Shown: positions 1 through 5,821, numbered from the stretch's first letter. The stretch is 6,669 nucleotides of DNA from Planctomycetota bacterium (GCA_021826605.1 JAKAZF010000160.1:1-6669); one strand, 5' to 3'. Program-made: numbers and translations. The notes: generated from the letters alone by a model not told the origin.

Positions 1-1
1 T

Positions 2-232
2 CCGTATGAGCTGGTGATTCACAGCCTGAAACCGACGGATAATGTGCTGGAGGTTGAAGTTACCAACCTGCCGGCCAATCGCATCCGGTATATGGACCGC
101 AAGCGTATCGCGTGGAAGATATTCCGCGACGCCAATTTCGTGAATATCGACTACCGCCCATTTAACGCGGCCCATTGGCCGATTATGGACTCCGGCCTCT
201 TAGGACCGGTGACGCTGTCATCCGTCGGTTGA
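2..232 (+). CDS. C-terminal end of a GH2/GH106-like glycoside hydrolase (partial, 5' end outside window)
   Basis: Only the last 76 residues are present; the frame is open to the left edge and ends at TGA 230-232. The fragment contains LEVEVTNLPANRIRYMDR and, near the end, DSGLLGPVTL. This combination is familiar from the C-terminal beta-sandwich (galactose-binding-like) domain of large GH2-type and GH106-type enzymes, including many annotated alpha-L-rhamnosidases, where an 'EVTN..NR' strand and a terminal 'SGLLGPV' are common. No catalytic residues lie in this part, so family and substrate cannot be fixed. A GTG at 14 is an internal valine codon, not a start, because the frame continues upstream (PYELV). 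The gene converges on the GH31 gene with only 25 bp between the stop codons. The two may belong to one glycan-degradation locus, but they lie on opposite strands and are not co-transcribed. Confidence 0.72.
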   Translation, partial: PYELVIHSLKPTDNVLEVEVTNLPANRIRYMDRKRIAWKIFRDANFVNIDYRPFNAAHWPIMDSGLLGPVTLSSVG

Positions 233-246
233 CCCAGCGCTCTGGG
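233..246. terminator. Small hairpin between two convergent glycoside hydrolase genes
   Basis: CCCAG (233-237), loop CGCT, CTGGG (242-246): a perfect 5 bp stem with a 4 nt loop that starts immediately after the stop of the partial gene and lies 11 bp from the stop of the convergent GH31 gene. Its position suits a bidirectional transcription stop. There is no T-tract on either side, so it is not a classical rho-independent terminator and the function is inferred from position only. Confidence 0.3.
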
Positions 247-257
247 CCGCAGGGGCG

Positions 258-2666
258 TCAGGTCCCGGCCCGATGCAACACTACCGCGTGGCCGTCATAA
301 TGCACAATCTGATCCGGTTGGGCCGGTTCAATGCCCACACCATGATCAGGGCTGACAAACACAATGCGGAACGTGCGATGATTAAGCATGTCCGGGAACG
401 ATCCCTGGCGTTGGCCAATGGTCAGTTTTCCGGCTTTATCGTCCCAGGTAAACGCGATGGTGGCGTAGGTGCCCTTTTCATAATCGTAGGAATCGCCTTC
501 ATCTTCATAAAGCGTGAATTCACCGTTGGCACCGTCGTAGACGCGCAATTCAATTGGATCAGCCGGTTCCTGAGCATTCTGCACCGACGGCCCAAATGGA
601 ATAATGGATCCCGCGCGGATGTACAGTGGCAACGAATCCAGAGCTGCCGGAGCTTCCACGCTTTGGCCGCCCTGCAATTTACGGCCGGTCCAGAAATCAA
701 ACCAGTGTGTCGATTCCGGCAGATATACCTGGCGTGAAGCCGCCCCGGCTTTGGTGACGGGGTTGACCAAAACCGCCGGGCCGAACATGAATTGATCCGG
801 TACGTCATAGACTTTGGAATCGGTGCGGAAATCCATCACCAAACCACGCAACATGGTGTAACCCTGATTGGTTACCATCCATGCCACGGAATAAATGTAA
901 GGCAGGAGGTGGTAGCGCAGGCGGTCAAACTTTTCCAGTATGGCCATTGCCGGCGGCCCGAACCGCCACATCTCCTTCGGATAATTGCAGCCATGCACCC
1001 GGAACATCGGACAGAATGCCCCGAACTGGAACCAGCGGATAAAGCATTCACGATACGCGGGATCCTGCGGATTGCCGCTTAAATAGCCGCCAATATCGGT
1101 ATTCCAATACGGGATGCCGCTTAAGCAGAAATTAATGCCCGCAGGAATCTGCAAAGCCAGCGTCGCCAAATTTCCGGCCACATCACCGGACCATGTAATG
1201 GCCGAATGGCGCTGCTGCCCGGCCCACGCGGAACGGGTTAAAATCATGACACGCTTAACATCCGTGGTGCCACGCTGCCCGTTGTAGACCGAGCCGGTGT
1301 GCATGAGCGGGTAGGCGTTATAAACAAACGCTCCCCAGCCTGCGTGAGTTTTAACGTTAGCAAATTCACCCCATTTTCCACCGAGTTCCGGCTCACTGGC
1401 ATCGAGCCACCAGGCGTCAACGCCTTTGGAAAACAAGTCTTTATTGAGCACGGACCAGTAAAGTTTCCGCGCTACAGGATTAAAGGCGTCATAATACGCG
1501 GTGGCGGGATTCCACATTTTGTTGTCCCCGCCGGTCATGGGATATAACGCCCCCGCCTGCTTGAGAAGATTATAATTGCTGGAGCCCGGAGCAAACTTCG
1601 CCCAGACTGAAATCATAAAGTGCAGCTTCTCGTGATGCAGTTGGTTGATCATTTCTGTGGGCCGCGGATAGCGCAGCGAATCCAGGATGTTGGAACCCCA
1701 TGGGTGCGGGTACCAGTAAAACCAGTCCTGTACGATGCCGTCAATGGGAATTTTTAAGGAACGATATTCACCGGCGACACCCAGCACCTGCAATTGATTT
1801 TCATACCGATTTTTGCTTTGCCAATACCCCCACACCCACCGCCCCATCATCGGAGCAGCGCCGCTTAAATTCCGCCATTGGGCCATGGCGACATCCAGGT
1901 CCGGGCCGTACATGACATAATAATCAACGACCGAACCCACATGTGAATGCCAGTTCAAAACATTCGGTTCTTTACCGGCCCCTACTTTGACCACGGTCAT
2001 GGCCGGATTATCCCAGAACAGGCCATAGCCCATGCTGGACATCATGAATGGAATGCCGATGTGTGTCGGGTTGCGCTGGGCCAGATGGACAATTTCTCCC
2101 CGGTTATTGGCTACACCGCGCGGATGTTCGCCCAACCCGAAGATGGCCTCATCCGGCTGGAGGACAAATTTCTGGCGGACACGGTAGGTGGCGACATCCT
2201 TAAACTTCACCGGCAACATGCTTCGTCCGCCGCTGCTTTCCGCCAGAAACACGTTTCCCTGATCGTCAAGAAATTCAACCACACCAGTAGAGCGGTCGAT
2301 GCGGGCGGAAATATGTTGTGCTGAAACGACCACGTGGGTCGCAGTTTTGTGCAGTTGCCAGGTGGTTTTAACCGGGCCGTGAATCACCGCCAGACTTTCA
2401 TGCTGCGGGTTATCACCGGCGGCCGAGAAAAGAATGCGAATGACCCGATCCGAATAGACCATCACGCGCATGGAGCCGGTGGCCAATGTCAGCAGCACGC
2501 CATGAGCTTCCTGCCTGATGGCCGTAACTTTTGAAGTACCGTTGACCGCGCCCCGTTTGGCCGCCGTTGCCACCGATGCCCCAGCCGCCAGAGCCGAAGT
2601 CACCGCCGCCGCCTTGAGAAAACCGCGGCGATGCGTGGTAAGGGCCAGATGTTCCATTTCGCTCAT
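258..2666 (-). CDS. GH31 alpha-xylosidase-type glycoside hydrolase, Tat-exported
   Basis: An 802-residue glycoside hydrolase family 31 protein. GH31 enzymes are retaining exo-acting enzymes that release alpha-linked xylose or glucose. The motifs match the XylS/Xyl31A clade, which removes xylose from xyloglucan oligosaccharides. Residues 11-18 (THRRGFLK) form a twin-arginine motif followed by an alanine-rich hydrophobic stretch to about residue 36 with a likely cleavage site near ATA-A or TAA-K, so export of the folded protein is expected. A GH31 N-terminal beta-sandwich covers about 48-265 (FGLGEHP at 176-182; GYGLFWDN at 213-220). The (beta/alpha)8 barrel covers about 271-600. The expected nucleophile is D422 in DAWWLDASEPE, the acid/base is D495 in TWSGD, and R478 and RVHG (556-559) are also in place. 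A C-terminal beta-domain with a DUF5110-like stretch (YEDEGDSYDYEKG, about 720-732) follows. Cellvibrio Xyl31A carries a PA14 insert in its N-terminal domain; none is visible here. The start ATG at 2664-2666 has GGAG (2675-2678, reverse strand) 8 nt upstream. An alternative start at Met4 would keep the Tat motif. Alpha-glucosidase activity cannot be excluded. Confidence 0.9.
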   Translation of the reverse strand: MSEMEHLALTTHRRGFLKAAAVTSALAAGASVATAAKRGAVNGTSKVTAIRQEAHGVLLTLATGSMRVMVYSDRVIRILFSAAGDNPQHESLAVIHGPVKTTWQLHKTATHVVVSAQHISARIDRSTGVVEFLDDQGNVFLAESSGGRSMLPVKFKDVATYRVRQKFVLQPDEAIFGLGEHPRGVANNRGEIVHLAQRNPTHIGIPFMMSSMGYGLFWDNPAMTVVKVGAGKEPNVLNWHSHVGSVVDYYVMYGPDLDVAMAQWRNLSGAAPMMGRWVWGYWQSKNRYENQLQVLGVAGEYRSLKIPIDGIVQDWFYWYPHPWGSNILDSLRYPRPTEMINQLHHEKLHFMISVWAKFAPGSSNYNLLKQAGALYPMTGGDNKMWNPATAYYDAFNPVARKLYWSVLNKDLFSKGVDAWWLDASEPELGGKWGEFANVKTHAGWGAFVYNAYPLMHTGSVYNGQRGTTDVKRVMILTRSAWAGQQRHSAITWSGDVAGNLATLALQIPAGINFCLSGIPYWNTDIGGYLSGNPQDPAYRECFIRWFQFGAFCPMFRVHGCNYPKEMWRFGPPAMAILEKFDRLRYHLLPYIYSVAWMVTNQGYTMLRGLVMDFRTDSKVYDVPDQFMFGPAVLVNPVTKAGAASRQVYLPESTHWFDFWTGRKLQGGQSVEAPAALDSLPLYIRAGSIIPFGPSVQNAQEPADPIELRVYDGANGEFTLYEDEGDSYDYEKGTYATIAFTWDDKAGKLTIGQRQGSFPDMLNHRTFRIVFVSPDHGVGIEPAQPDQIVHYDGHAVVLHRAGT

Positions 2667-2756
2667 GATAAAAACTCCAATTAAGAGCGCGTCGGAATCT
2701 TACACGATAATTCGCAACTGGGAAACCAATTGCAGATGACGGGCAAACAATGGGAC

Positions 2757-2786
2757 TTGCTTTCCCCCTGCCGCTGCGCCTATGCT
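2757..2786 (+). promoter_or_regulatory. Possible sigma70-type promoter for the zinc ribbon gene
   Basis: TTGCTT (2757-2762) and TATGCT (2781-2786) are separated by 18 bp and lie about 45 bp before the GTG start. Each hexamer matches the consensus only partly (about 3/6 and 4/6). The site lies in the 166 bp spacer between the divergent GH31 and fmdB-type genes. No convincing promoter was found for GH31 in the opposite direction. It is a weak call from spacing and position. Confidence 0.25.
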
Positions 2787-2832
2787 AATGAATGTGTGGC
2801 CTCAAGGATCGGTCAACAAAGGAGTTTATCCC

Positions 2833-3075
2833 GTGCCAATTTACGAATTTGAATGCAAAGATTGTGGTAAAACGTTTGACCATCTGGCACCCACCATGCA
2901 GGCCACGAATCAAAAAGCGATGTGCCCGCAATGCCAGTCGAAGAATACGATTCGTAAAGTTTCCGTTTTCGCGGTGGCCAATGCTCAACCCGCCGGTGCG
3001 GCGATGCCCGGCGGGGCCGGCGGTGGTGGCGGCGGTTGCTGCTGCGGGGCCGGCGGGTGCGGCTCGCACAATTGA
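2833..3075 (+). CDS. FmdB family zinc ribbon protein with Gly/Cys-rich tail
   Basis: An 80-residue protein beginning MPIYEFECKDCGKTF, the signature start of the FmdB / CxxC_CXXC_SSSS regulatory protein family. Zinc is expected to be bound by C8-C11 and C31-C34 (ECKDC and CPQC). The name comes from a gene next to formamide/amide-utilisation operons; the molecular role of most family members is unknown. After the ribbon, an Ala/Gly/Pro-rich linker (about 47-62) leads to a run of glycines, then CCCGAGGCGSHN, giving four more cysteines (C69-C71 and C76). The start is GTG at 2833, chosen because AAAGGAG ends 8 nt upstream and because the family begins at this methionine. A longer reading from ATG 2782 adds 17 residues with no family match. 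The next gene on the same strand is 104 bp away. Family assignment is firm; function is not known. Confidence 0.88.
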   Translation: MPIYEFECKDCGKTFDHLAPTMQATNQKAMCPQCQSKNTIRKVSVFAVANAQPAGAAMPGGAGGGGGGCCCGAGGCGSHN

Positions 3076-3105
3076 AGCAGGAATATTTTTTGAACTCTGA
3101 AGCGG

Positions 3106-3124
3106 CTCATGCCCGTTGCATGAG
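3106..3124. other. Perfect 7 bp inverted repeat after the zinc ribbon gene
   Basis: CTCATGC (3106-3112) and GCATGAG (3118-3124) flank a 5 nt loop, 31 bp downstream of the fmdB-type stop. A T-rich stretch (TTTTTT) follows only at about 3148-3153, too far away for a standard intrinsic terminator. It may act as a weak terminator or an mRNA 3' end stabiliser. The function is inferred from position. Confidence 0.3.
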
Positions 3125-3179
3125 GTGTTCAATTTCAGTGGGTTAGCTTTTTTATTCTTTCGTATTTCAGGGGGCACTC

Positions 3180-3713
3180 ATGTCGGTAAATCTTACCGGT
3201 AAAAAAATTCTCATGTTTGTTGAAAACATATATGAGGATCTGGAACTCTGGTATCCCAAACTCCGACTCGAAGAAGCGGGCATGACCGTTGTGCTGGCGG
3301 GACCCAAGTCCGGGGCCACGTATAGCGGTAAGCACGGGTATCCTGCGGTTTCAGACACCGCCATTGATCAAGTGGACGGTGCGGATTTTATCGGCGTGGT
3401 TTGCGTGGGCGGTTTTGCACCGGATCAATTGCGCCGCGATCCGAAGGTGAAATCCCTGGTGGCTCATTTTGCCAATAAGGGACAACTGGTTGCCGCCATC
3501 TGCCATGGAGGCTGGGTTCCCGCTTCCGCCGGAATTTACCGGGGCGTTCGCGTGACCAGCTCGCGGGGAATTAAAGATGATCTGGAAAATGCCGGTTGCA
3601 TTTGGATTGATGCACCGGCGGTCGTGGACCGGCATTTTGTTTCCAGCCGCAAGCCGGAGGATCTGCCGGCTTTCTGCAAATCCATTTTGCAGGTACTGAC
3701 GGCTAACGTCTGA
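3180..3713 (+). CDS. DJ-1/PfpI family protein (class I glutamine amidotransferase-like)
   Basis: A 177-residue single-domain cytoplasmic protein of the DJ-1/PfpI superfamily, in the branch of PfpI, YhbO and general stress protein 18. Family members are described as proteases, glyoxalase or deglycase-type enzymes, or stress proteins, so the exact reaction is uncertain. The nucleophile elbow is AICHGGW with C108 and H109. E19 in YEDLELWYP matches the conserved glutamate that positions the cysteine. VGGFAPDQLRRDPKV (76-90) and the long GIKDDLENAG...VVDRHFVSSR block (130-157) align well with the Pyrococcus PfpI core. Length is normal for the family. Two small differences are visible: the usual Pro of 'PGG' is V76, and the residue after 'AP' is D82, where archaeal PfpI has Glu and YhbO-type proteins have Asp. 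AGGGGG (3169-3174) lies 5 nt before the ATG. There is no signal peptide. The zinc ribbon and iron-sulfur carrier genes either side give no specific functional hint. Confidence 0.88.
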   Translation: MSVNLTGKKILMFVENIYEDLELWYPKLRLEEAGMTVVLAGPKSGATYSGKHGYPAVSDTAIDQVDGADFIGVVCVGGFAPDQLRRDPKVKSLVAHFANKGQLVAAICHGGWVPASAGIYRGVRVTSSRGIKDDLENAGCIWIDAPAVVDRHFVSSRKPEDLPAFCKSILQVLTANV

Positions 3714-3726
3714 TAATCCAGCACAC

Positions 3727-3750
3727 GGTATACCCTCGGCAATCGATTGC
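3727..3750. promoter_or_regulatory. Two perfect palindromes in the pfpI-iscA spacer
   Basis: GGTATACC (3727-3734) and GCAATCGATTGC (3739-3750) are perfect palindromes of 8 and 12 bp, separated by 4 bp. They lie 13 bp after the pfpI-family stop and about 100 bp before the A-type carrier start. Such sites could be dimeric regulator operators, but no known operator consensus is recognised, and short palindromes also occur by chance. Confidence 0.2.
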
Positions 3751-3821
3751 TCGCCAAATTCTCAAGCATGAAAAACAGGGAAAAATCTCGGTCGCTTTTC
3801 TTTAGGCCCCGCGTTGCGTAA

Positions 3822-3827
3822 GATAAT
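3822..3827 (+). promoter_or_regulatory. Possible -10 element upstream of the A-type Fe-S carrier
   Basis: GATAAT, one mismatch from TATAAT, lies 26 bp before the ATG at 3854. Only poor -35 candidates (around TTTAGG at 3801-3806) are present at near-suitable spacing. It is a weak suggestion that this gene has its own promoter. Confidence 0.2.
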
Positions 3828-3853
3828 ACAGTGTTATTTAGGAGTCTGACAAG

Positions 3854-4183
3854 ATGACAATTGCATTAACGGAAACAGCGGCCAAAGAAATTAAAAATAT
3901 TATCAAGGACCAGGGGCTTTCCGAGCAGGCAGCCTTACGCGTGGGCGTAAAGGGCGGCGGCTGCTCCGGCTTCAGCTATGTACTGGATTTAACCGAAGAT
4001 TCCGGGGAAACCGATGAAGTCATGGAATCTCAAGGCATTCGACTGGTCGCTGATCGAAAAAGCTATCTGTATCTCAACGGCACGGAAATAGACTTTAAAG
4101 ATGAAGTCATGGGCCGGGGATTTGTGTTTAAGAATCCCAATGCCACGCATACCTGCGGCTGCGGTTCATCGTTTAGCGCGTAA
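3854..4183 (+). CDS. A-type iron-sulfur cluster carrier protein (IscA/SufA/ErpA, HesB family)
   Basis: A 109-residue HesB-like protein. A-type carriers receive Fe-S clusters from scaffold proteins and pass them to apoproteins in the cytoplasm. All three ligand cysteines are present: C37 in GGGCSGF, and C101 and C103 in the C-terminal THTCGCGSSF. The fold blocks LTETAAKEI (5-13), LRVGVKGGGCSGFSYVLDL (28-46) and FKNPNATHTCGCG (92-104) are typical, and the length matches the 105-115 residue norm. The ATG at 3854 has GGAG (3841-3844) 9 nt upstream. No iscS, iscU, suf or regulator gene lies nearby, so it is a stand-alone copy, as often seen for ErpA-like carriers. The sequence alone does not separate IscA from SufA or ErpA, so no symbol is given. 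A strong terminator-like hairpin follows 48 bp after the stop. Confidence 0.93.
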   Translation: MTIALTETAAKEIKNIIKDQGLSEQAALRVGVKGGGCSGFSYVLDLTEDSGETDEVMESQGIRLVADRKSYLYLNGTEIDFKDEVMGRGFVFKNPNATHTCGCGSSFSA

Positions 4184-4220
4184 GCAGCGGTACCCAAAAA
4201 TTTCACGGCCTGTTCTGCAT

Positions 4221-4267
4221 GCGAAATCCTTACCGCCGGTAAAGCCGGCGGTTTTGTGGGGTTTCGC
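4221..4267 (+). terminator. Terminator hairpin after the A-type carrier gene, inside a larger nested stem
   Basis: The inner stem ACCGCCGG (4232-4239) / CCGGCGGT (4245-4252) has 8 bp and a 5 nt loop, followed by TTTT (4252-4255) and a G-rich tail. This is consistent with rho-independent termination of the + strand transcript. An outer stem GCGAAATCC (4221-4229) / GGGTTTCGC (4259-4267), 9 pairs with one G-T, encloses it. The opposite strand has no T-tract after the hairpin, so the element favours the + direction. Confidence 0.65.
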
Positions 4268-4304
4268 GCCAATCTATCTGGCTTCTTGGCGAAGCATCGC
4301 GTCA

Positions 4305-4375
4305 GAGCACCGTGGTGATAACCCGGTGGTTGGTTCGCAGCACTGGATCAACCACCGGATTATCATCCGGTGCTC
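4305..4375. repeat. BIME/REP-like palindromic unit, copy 1
   Basis: A 71 bp unit bounded by GAGCACCG and CGGTGCTC. It folds either as one long imperfect hairpin or as two separate hairpins in inverted orientation. Left hairpin: CACCG, bulged T, GGT, loop GATA, ACC, CGGTG (4308-4328). Right hairpin: CACCGGAT, loop TATC, ATCCGGTG (4353-4372), a perfect 8 bp stem. A 24 bp middle segment (4329-4352), itself partly palindromic (GTTGGTTC / GGATCAAC), joins them. A 12 bp flank at 4293-4304 (AGCATCGCGTCA) is also shared with copy 2, 11/12 matching. Two inverted REP-type hairpins in an extragenic convergent site fit the BIME pattern known from RAYT-associated REP elements. No RAYT gene is in the window, so the family link is inferred. 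Confidence 0.85.
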
Positions 4376-4433
4376 GGCAAGCCGCGGTAACGATGGGGTG
4401 ATTTTTAGCGTATTCGCTGAGCTTCGCGTCATA

Positions 4434-4504
4434 GAGCACCGTGGTGATAACCCGGTGGTTGGTTCGCGGCATTGGATCAACCACCGGATTATCATCCGGT
4501 GCTC
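4434..4504. repeat. BIME/REP-like palindromic unit, copy 2
   Basis: Matches copy 1 at 69 of 71 positions. The two differences (G at 4468 for A at 4339, T at 4472 for C at 4343) both fall in the central segment, and the hairpin arms are identical. The hairpins are at 4437-4457 and 4482-4501. The shared upstream flank is AGCTTCGCGTCA (4420-4431), followed here by two extra bases (TA) before the palindrome. The offset from copy 1 is 129 bp. Besides acting as a repeat, the structure could block RNA 3'-5' decay or slow polymerase at the end of the lipoprotein transcript; that role is inferred. Confidence 0.85.
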
Positions 4505-4601
4505 TTCAGGTACTAAGTACCATCGCGCGTTCCCATCTCTGGTTTCAAAGGAATCTGCGCCCCCTGCTTCCAGAACCACATGCTATTGGTGCGTCTGGTA
4601 A

Positions 4602-5369
4602 TTACGGCACAATGATCACCTGGGGGATGCGCACGGCGGCGGTGCTGCGTGCGGCCATGGCGGCGGAATAGGTCATATAGATGCCGCCCTGCACCAGAAA
4701 CAGGCTGTTGCCGGCAACCGTGTGCGGTACTACCGATGCCTGTACGCCCTGCGTTCTTAACGTGGCAACTTGTTTCCAAGCGGCCGGGGCATTATTCCAG
4801 GCACCAAATTGCAGGGAAAAGTGATTCATGGATAGTCGTTGCAGCGCACGTTTGGCTAATGGCGAGTTGGGAAAACCCGCAATTAACTGATCCAGATATT
4901 GCCGGGCGGCATTCCAGTGGCCGGTATTTTCCAGGGACGTTCCCAAACGATAAAGCATCCGTTGGTCGGGTGGCGCGGATGAGTCCACTGATAGTGCATT
5001 TCTATAGTCCGAAGCGGCGCGGTTAAACCGGGCCTGTACGTAGGAAATATCGCCCAGCGCCCTGTACGATTTCCCCTGGAGATCCGGGCGTTGAGAATGG
5101 TTAATCGCCAGGCTGTAATCCCGTTCTGCCAGAGCCAATTCAGCCTGATGTTCTTCAGAAATGGCAGCAAGATAATAAGCCTCCGCCAAATTATGCCCGG
5201 TGGTATCCTCGGCAATAAAGGCCCGCGCCGTATTTTCCGCAGCCACAAATTGCCCTTGCTGATAAGACTGGTAACCGGCAGCCAGACTCGTGGTTTGGGC
5301 ACTGGGCGCAGCACAGCCTGACATCAGACCGATTGCGGTAAGAATTCCCCCGAACATCCATTTTCGCAT
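4602..5369 (-). CDS. Lipoprotein with TPR repeats and a C-terminal SPOR-like domain
   Basis: A 255-residue protein with no recognised gene name. Residues 1-19 form a short signal (MRK, hydrophobic stretch, then LMSGC) with C19 as the likely lipidated cysteine; Met at -3 is slightly atypical for a lipobox. Residues about 28-178 contain around four TPR-like helical pairs, with spacing and residues such as AYYLAAISEEHQAELALAERDYSLAI, cut here into SEEHQAELALAERDYSLAI (71-89), and YRLGTSLENTGHWNAARQYL (140-159). The GFPNSPLAKRAL stretch (165-176) recalls the YbgF/CpoB/BamD type. Residues about 183-245 (FSLQFGAW ... LFLVQGGIYMTYSAAMAA) resemble a SPOR domain, which binds denuded peptidoglycan glycan strands. 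A cell-envelope role is therefore inferred, perhaps in wall remodelling or division, but no partner genes are in view. The ATG has GGAG 8 nt upstream. It starts 41 bp after rplS on the same strand and is probably co-transcribed with trmD-rplS. Confidence 0.75.
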   Translation of the reverse strand: MRKWMFGGILTAIGLMSGCAAPSAQTTSLAAGYQSYQQGQFVAAENTARAFIAEDTTGHNLAEAYYLAAISEEHQAELALAERDYSLAINHSQRPDLQGKSYRALGDISYVQARFNRAASDYRNALSVDSSAPPDQRMLYRLGTSLENTGHWNAARQYLDQLIAGFPNSPLAKRALQRLSMNHFSLQFGAWNNAPAAWKQVATLRTQGVQASVVPHTVAGNSLFLVQGGIYMTYSAAMAARSTAAVRIPQVIIVP

Positions 5370-5410
5370 GAGGGGTTCTCCATGAACCGGAGCCGATCGC
5401 TGGTGCTCGG

Positions 5411-5821
5411 TTAAGCCTGTGGTGCGGCGACCGCAGCGGCGGGAACTTCCGCCGGCGCATGTGATGGAGCAATGGGTGCTCCTTCCTTCAAGCGTGTGGC
5501 TTTGCCGGTTAAATCGCGAAGATAATAGAGCTTGGCGCGGCGAATCTTGCTCTTGCGGCGTACATCAAGCTTTTCAATTTTTGGAGAATGCACGGGGAAA
5601 ATACGTTCCACGCCTTCATTGTTTACGATTCGGCGGACCGTAAAGGTCCCGCTGATGCCCGCGCCTTTGCGCGAGATCACCGTGCCGGAGAAAATCTGAA
5701 TACGTTCTTTGTCACCTTCCACAATGCGGCAGTGCACATCCACAAGATCGCCGATGGCGAATTGCGGCGGCTTGGCCAGGAGGTGTTTGGCTTCAACATG
5801 ACTAAGTAGTGCATTACGCAT
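5411..5821 (-). CDS. rplS: 50S ribosomal protein L19
   Basis: A 136-residue L19, a large-subunit protein located at the subunit interface. Diagnostic segments are FAIGDLVDVHCRIVEGDKER (21-40), FSGTVISRKGAG (44-55), FTVRRI (60-65), GVERIFPVHSP (70-80) and IRRAKLYYLRD (93-103). The start is taken as ATG 5819-5821 because GGAG lies 6 nt upstream. An in-frame TTG four codons earlier (5831-5833) overlaps that Shine-Dalgarno site and is rejected. The L19 core ends near residue 110; the rest is an Ala/Pro-rich tail of about 25 residues, making the protein longer than the usual 115 or so. It lies 83 bp after trmD, the classic trmD-rplS order, so expression is probably from a shared ribosome-biogenesis transcript. 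Confidence 0.95.
   Translation of the reverse strand: MRNALLSHVEAKHLLAKPPQFAIGDLVDVHCRIVEGDKERIQIFSGTVISRKGAGISGTFTVRRIVNNEGVERIFPVHSPKIEKLDVRRKSKIRRAKLYYLRDLTGKATRLKEGAPIAPSHAPAEVPAAAVAAPQA

Larger units (their letters stand above)
4184..4601. other. Convergent intergenic region carrying a terminator and two palindromic repeats
   Basis: These 418 bp separate the stop of the + strand Fe-S carrier gene from the stop of the - strand lipoprotein gene. Contents in order: the nested terminator hairpin (4221-4267), palindromic unit 1 (4305-4375), a 58 bp linker, palindromic unit 2 (4434-4504), a small perfect inverted repeat GGTAC-TAA-GTACC (4509-4521), and about 80 bp without recognisable signals up to the lipoprotein stop. 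Reading frames open across the palindromes on both strands have no recognisable start context or family match and are treated as non-coding. Confidence 0.75.

Noticed and set aside
273..2739. Several + strand open frames of 60-125 codons inside the GH31 gene
   Set aside because: They are antisense shadows of a long gene with clear catalytic motifs, and none shows a recognisable domain.
2782..2832. Longer FmdB-type protein starting at ATG 2782
   Set aside because: The 17 extra residues precede the family's characteristic MPIYE start, and a good Shine-Dalgarno site sits directly before the GTG at 2833.
4293..4504. CRISPR array
   Set aside because: There are only two copies, 71 bp long and strongly palindromic, with a 58 bp linker and no cas genes; this does not fit repeat-spacer structure.
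4274..4579. Open frame on the - strand (101 codons) with an internally repeated EHRMIIRWLIQC...EPTTGLSPRCS peptide, and a matching open frame on the + strand
   Set aside because: The peptide repeat is simply the translation of the two palindromic units. Frames are open on both strands because the DNA is palindromic. There is no convincing ribosome binding site or family match, and the + strand frame (4101-4601) begins inside the Fe-S carrier gene.
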